Program-made: the position numbers and the translations under genes
In this document: piece by piece, positions 62,618-64,000 of the stretch
How the letters are laid out: every line of letters starts with the position of its first letter
Position numbering within the stretch: the first letter of the stretch is position 1
Notes under the pieces: model-generated
What the model was told of the DNA's origin: nothing
Database searches by the model: none
The model's input: only the letters and a program-made list of their open reading frames with translations
From: JAPOUP01 sp026708635
GTDB taxonomy: Bacteria > Pseudomonadota > Alphaproteobacteria > Rhodobacterales > Rhodobacteraceae
Assembly (NCBI GenBank): GCA_965200115.1
Contig: OZ241336.1
Coordinates: forward strand, 2,790,001-2,854,000
Direction of reading: 5' to 3'
DNA: 64,000 nt

Positions 62618-63871
62618 TCAGACGTTATCCGCATCATCCGCCTGCTCGATCGCCCACTCCTGAGCGGCCTCCACCGCGACGGGCGATGCCGTCGGCAAAA
62701 CGCTGACATAGACTCCCGTCTCATCCGCAGGGACCGCGGCACGTTGCGTCATCCGGTAAGCGGCATAGCAAACCAGCGCGGTGAGCAATATCGCAATGAA
62801 CAGCCAAAACCCCCTTGGCCCCGCCAACTCCATCAGCCAACCCGTGACAATCGGACCACCGACCGCGCCGAGACCGTTCACGAATACCAGACCTCCACTC
62901 GCCGCCGCCATGTTATCGGTCGCGAGATAGTCGTTCAGATACGCGATGAGCAGAGAATAGAGCGGATTGACGGTTCCCCCCATGACCAATGCCACGAAGA
63001 GTAGGAATGTGAAATCACCATCCCATAGAAATGCGATGAATGAGGTGACCCCGCCCACGGCGGCCAAAAAGAGAATCAGTTTCCGCCTGTCCAGACGATC
63101 CGACAACCAGCCAATGGGATACTGGAAAAGCATCGAACCCACGAAGATCGCGCCAACGAAACTGGAAACCTGACCGACACCAAGTCCGATACGGGTCGCA
63201 TAGACGGACCCCATACCCAACAGAGCCGCAAACAGACCGCCCAACAAAGCCATTCCAACGAGGGTCAGGGGTGAACTGCGAAACAGCTTACCGAGGCCCA
63301 TTGGCTTCGCTGTCTCGAAAACCGGAGTGGGTGAGACCGAAAGAAGGATCGGCGCGAAGGATACCGACACGAGGACCGATGGAATGATAAAGACTATGAA
63401 ACCTGCGGGATCGCCCATAGCGAGAATCGCCTGGCCTGAAACAATTCCGAACATCTGGACCGTCATGTAGGCCGACAGCGTTCGGCCCCGGTTTTCATTA
63501 CTGGCCGCGTTGTTAAGCCAACTCTCGGCGGTGACGTATACACCCGAGAACCCAAGACCGATCACGACGCGTAGGACCGTCCAGAACCAAGGGTCGGAAA
63601 TCGTCGGAAACAGGATCAAGGTGGCGGATATGAGAGATGCGAGAGCCGCGAATACACGTACGTGCCCCACTCGCCGAATCATCCACGGCGTCGTTCTGGA
63701 GCCGATCAGGAAACCCGCGAAATAGGCTGACGTAACGATCGAAAGCTCGAATGTGGTGAACCCCTCAAGCGCGCCACGAACCCCCATAAGCGTCGCCTGA
63801 AGGCCATTTCCCATCATCAGCAGGGCCATGCCCAGAAGCAGCGCCCATGATGTCGCGATAACCTGAAACAT
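62618..63871 (-). CDS. MFS transporter (YcaD-like)
   Basis: A 12-helix major facilitator of 417 residues. The first helices contain ATSWALLLGMALLMMGNGLQ and TTFELSIVTSAYFAGFLIGS. The loop 2-3 motif A analogue reads GSRTTPWMIRRVGHVRVFA near 57, and the second half repeats it as YPIGWLSDRLDRRKLIL near 245. VYVTAESWLNNAASNENRGR near 110 is typical of the YcaD/ fosmidomycin-resistance-like branch in alphaproteobacteria. The C-terminal 30 residues are acidic and cytoplasmic. Substrate unknown. Confidence 0.88.
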   Translation of the reverse strand: MFQVIATSWALLLGMALLMMGNGLQATLMGVRGALEGFTTFELSIVTSAYFAGFLIGSRTTPWMIRRVGHVRVFAALASLISATLILFPTISDPWFWTVLRVVIGLGFSGVYVTAESWLNNAASNENRGRTLSAYMTVQMFGIVSGQAILAMGDPAGFIVFIIPSVLVSVSFAPILLSVSPTPVFETAKPMGLGKLFRSSPLTLVGMALLGGLFAALLGMGSVYATRIGLGVGQVSSFVGAIFVGSMLFQYPIGWLSDRLDRRKLILFLAAVGGVTSFIAFLWDGDFTFLLFVALVMGGTVNPLYSLLIAYLNDYLATDNMAAASGGLVFVNGLGAVGGPIVTGWLMELAGPRGFWLFIAILLTALVCYAAYRMTQRAAVPADETGVYVSVLPTASPVAVEAAQEWAIEQADDADNV

Positions 63872-64000
63872 GGCAACCTCCCGAAGACCAGTTCACCATG
63901 TGAGGGTAGCGGCGCGGGACGGTACGCTTGTTGGCGACCCGAACCTGTCGTTTCTATGCCTCCGGCAGCAGGAGCGACGCGTCGCCGTAGGAAAAAAAGC
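63872..64000. other. Window right edge, upstream of the MFS gene
   Basis: Short edge segment ending in an A-run (GAAAAAAAGC). It should contain the MFS promoter; a GGTTGCCATG context with GGGAGG (minus strand) precedes the MFS ATG and is a good ribosome binding site. Confidence 0.4.

Noticed and set aside
1..64000. A complete Druantia system around the DruA-family gene
   Set aside because: No DruB, DruC, DruD or large DruE helicase gene is present. The DUF4338 gene is within transposon ends, so a standard Druantia operon is not supported.

Overview
This window looks like part of an alphaproteobacterial chromosome. The strongest markers are GcrA, a cell-cycle regulator known from alphaproteobacteria, and a TIGR02302/DUF4175 protein directly downstream of lysA. 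A SbmA/BacA transporter, a zinc-ribbon protein of the type common in Rhodobacterales-like genomes, and a meso-diaminopimelate cell wall (DNPR motif in MurE, plus LysA) agree with this. I cannot name order or genus from sequence alone. Coding density is low in places. Several intergenic stretches of 0.5-1.3 kb hold decayed transposases, truncated genes and dispersed repeats.

Layout. 1-4.7 kb (minus): an RND efflux pair, permease cut by the window edge and its adaptor. 5.3-7.3 kb (minus): an SbmA/BacA peptide importer and a HugZ-like protein. 7.6-16.9 kb (minus): the front half of the division and cell-wall cluster in the order mraZ-rsmH-ftsL-ftsI-murE-murF-mraY-murD, with mostly overlapping start and stop codons. 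It stops after murD, without ftsW, murG, murC, murB, ddl, ftsQ, ftsA or ftsZ. 17.6-20.8 kb: Mrp/ApbC, then a small operon of a cupin and an HGGYW-type alpha/beta hydrolase.

20.9-26.7 kb is the main accessory region. A 100-bp perfect direct repeat brackets an IS5-like remnant, a PIN-domain toxin-antitoxin pair and a tyrosine integrase. About 50 bp further on is a complete 2.46-kb transposon with 19-bp terminal inverted repeats and an 8-bp target duplication. It carries a DUF4338 gene (the DruA family of the Druantia anti-phage system) next to an IS4-type DDE transposase, both frameshifted. Then comes a hicBA pair whose toxin gene is truncated where it runs into gcdH.

26.7-46.1 kb is mostly housekeeping: gcdH, a UvrD/PcrA helicase, an FMN alpha-hydroxy-acid dehydrogenase, pyruvate carboxylase, tRNA-Gly(GCC), a DUF4143 ATPase preceded by 22-bp tandem repeats, gnd, an argD-GNAT-argF operon, gcrA and a small unknown protein. 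46.4-50.7 kb is a decayed island: a P4-type integrase, an IS3-like orfA relic, a frameshifted DUF3800 gene between two imperfect 55-bp repeats, and one copy of a dispersed repeat whose inverted partner lies upstream of gcrA.

50.8-63.9 kb: accA, plsC, a zinc-ribbon membrane protein, TIGR02302 and lysA, an aspartate aminotransferase, lpdA, a DUF924 protein and an MFS transporter. Metabolically, Pyc and AccA feed oxaloacetate and malonyl-CoA, the aminotransferase makes aspartate, LysA completes lysine from the same diaminopimelate that MurE uses, and ArgD/ArgF serve arginine synthesis.
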